Source: Streptococcus oralis
Lineage (GTDB): Bacteria > Bacillota > Bacilli > Lactobacillales > Streptococcaceae
DNA: 5,757 bases
Reading direction: 5' to 3'
Assembly: GCA_937930605.1 (NCBI GenBank)
Contig: CALHBZ010000002.1
Location: 1 to 5,757 of the forward strand
How positions within the stretch are numbered: the stretch's first letter is position 1; the number at the start of each line of letters is the position of its first letter. The notes below the pieces were generated by a model. It ran no database searches. It was not told where the DNA came from and saw only the letters and a program-made list of their open reading frames with translations. Positions 5,085 through 5,757 of this stretch are shown here, in pieces. Made by a program: the position numbers and the translations under genes.

Positions 5085-5757
5085 ATGCTTCCATATCCAT
5101 TCTCGTATTTTACTAGTATCTGGGGATTTCGTAAGCCCCTATCAAAACGTTTCGGCCTCAACTGGTTTCAGCTTCTCTTTACGAGCATTTTCCTCATCAG
5201 TTTGTCTATGGTTCCGATTGCCATTCAAAACAGCTCACAGGAAACGTATCCACTGGATACCTTTATCGATAATGTCTACACTCCACTGACAGATGAAGCC
5301 ATCATGGACTTGTCAGAGAATGCACAAATCGTTGATGGAAAACTGAACTACTCAGGCACTAAGAATCAGCAGCCTTCTCTTTTGATTGGCCCGAGCCAAA
5401 ACAAAGAATTGCCAAAGGACTTGCAACTTCATTTTGATACGGAAGAACTCGTCATCAGTAAGGAAAGTAAGGAACTGACTCGCATTCGCTACCACGCGAT
5501 TCAAACGGAGAGTTTCCAGAGTAAGGAAGATCTAACCCAGGCCATTTCTAAAGATTGGTACCAACAAAATCGGGTCTATATCAGTCTCTTTCTCGTTCTT
5601 GGTGCAAGCTTCCTCTTTGGATTGAATTTCTTTATTGTCTCCCTTGGAGCTAGTCTTCTCCTTTATATCACCAAAAAATCACGCCTCTTTTCATTTAGGA
5701 CTTTTAAAGAGTGCTACCATTTTATCTTGAACTGTTTAGGATTACCCACTCTGATTA
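5085..5757 (+). CDS. malA: MalA, DUF1189-type membrane protein of the maltodextrin locus, C-terminus cut by window edge
   Basis: The frame is open for 224 codons and runs off the window. The product has a short cytoplasmic start, one membrane segment (about 27-48), a mostly hydrophilic stretch of about 115 residues (49-163) probably outside the cell, then a long hydrophobic region (164-196) of one or two segments, followed by basic residues (KKSR). Sequence and position match the protein called MalA in pneumococcus, which I recall as a DUF1189 family member. Its biochemical role is not established and no catalytic motif is visible. The start is chosen at 5085 (MLPYPFSYF) because AGAAAG (5073-5078) is six bases upstream. 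An in-frame ATG at 5079 directly abuts that sequence and is less likely. The ribosome site is weak, so translation may be low. malR is expected next. Own promoter at 5020-5048. Confidence 0.85.
   Translation, partial: MLPYPFSYFTSIWGFRKPLSKRFGLNWFQLLFTSIFLISLSMVPIAIQNSSQETYPLDTFIDNVYTPLTDEAIMDLSENAQIVDGKLNYSGTKNQQPSLLIGPSQNKELPKDLQLHFDTEELVISKESKELTRIRYHAIQTESFQSKEDLTQAISKDWYQQNRVYISLFLVLGASFLFGLNFFIVSLGASLLLYITKKSRLFSFRTFKECYHFILNCLGLPTLI

Noticed and set aside
1..5757. CRISPR, insertion sequence, tRNA/rRNA, phage or novel defence system
   Set aside because: I see no repeat arrays, transposase motifs, terminal inverted repeats or RNA gene signatures; the window is filled by a known sugar-utilisation locus.

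Overview
The window looks like chromosomal DNA of a low-GC Gram-positive bacterium. It is most likely a mitis-group Streptococcus (S. pneumoniae, S. mitis, S. oralis and relatives). The basis is gene order, protein sequence as I remember the family, strong AGGAGG-type ribosome sites and AT-rich regulatory DNA. Gene content and order match the maltodextrin-utilisation locus known from S. pneumoniae: malQ(malM) reads leftward, and malX-malC-malD then malA read rightward. I assign the species group from recognition, not from a database search.

Layout. Positions 1-894 (minus strand) hold the first 298 codons of malQ, a 4-alpha-glucanotransferase cut off by the window edge just after its predicted catalytic nucleophile. 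Positions 895-1373 are a 479-bp divergent control region. Each of its two promoters has the same build: a CcpA-type box ending exactly on the -35 hexamer, a 17-nt spacer, TATACT, and a MalR/LacI-type operator just downstream. Positions 1374-2642 are malX, the lipoprotein substrate-binding protein. A 125-nt gap with two inverted repeats follows. Then malC (2768-4060) and malD (4062-4904), the two membrane permeases, are separated by a single base. A strong intrinsic terminator overlaps the malD stop codon. A separate near-consensus promoter then leads into malA (5085 to the window end, incomplete), a membrane protein usually followed by the repressor gene malR, which would lie outside the window.

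How the parts work together. MalX captures maltodextrins at the cell surface and MalC/MalD carry them through the membrane. No ATPase gene is present; related streptococci use a shared ATPase (MsmK) encoded elsewhere. MalQ rearranges the imported chains inside the cell, normally together with the phosphorylase MalP encoded just beyond the left edge. MalR would repress both divergent promoters without maltose, and CcpA would lower them when glucose is present. malA shows no such operator.

I found no previously undescribed system. The observations worth checking are regulatory: the twin-promoter design, unequal operator symmetry, helically phased T-tracts, the intercistronic hairpins after malX, and the terminator built into the malD coding end.
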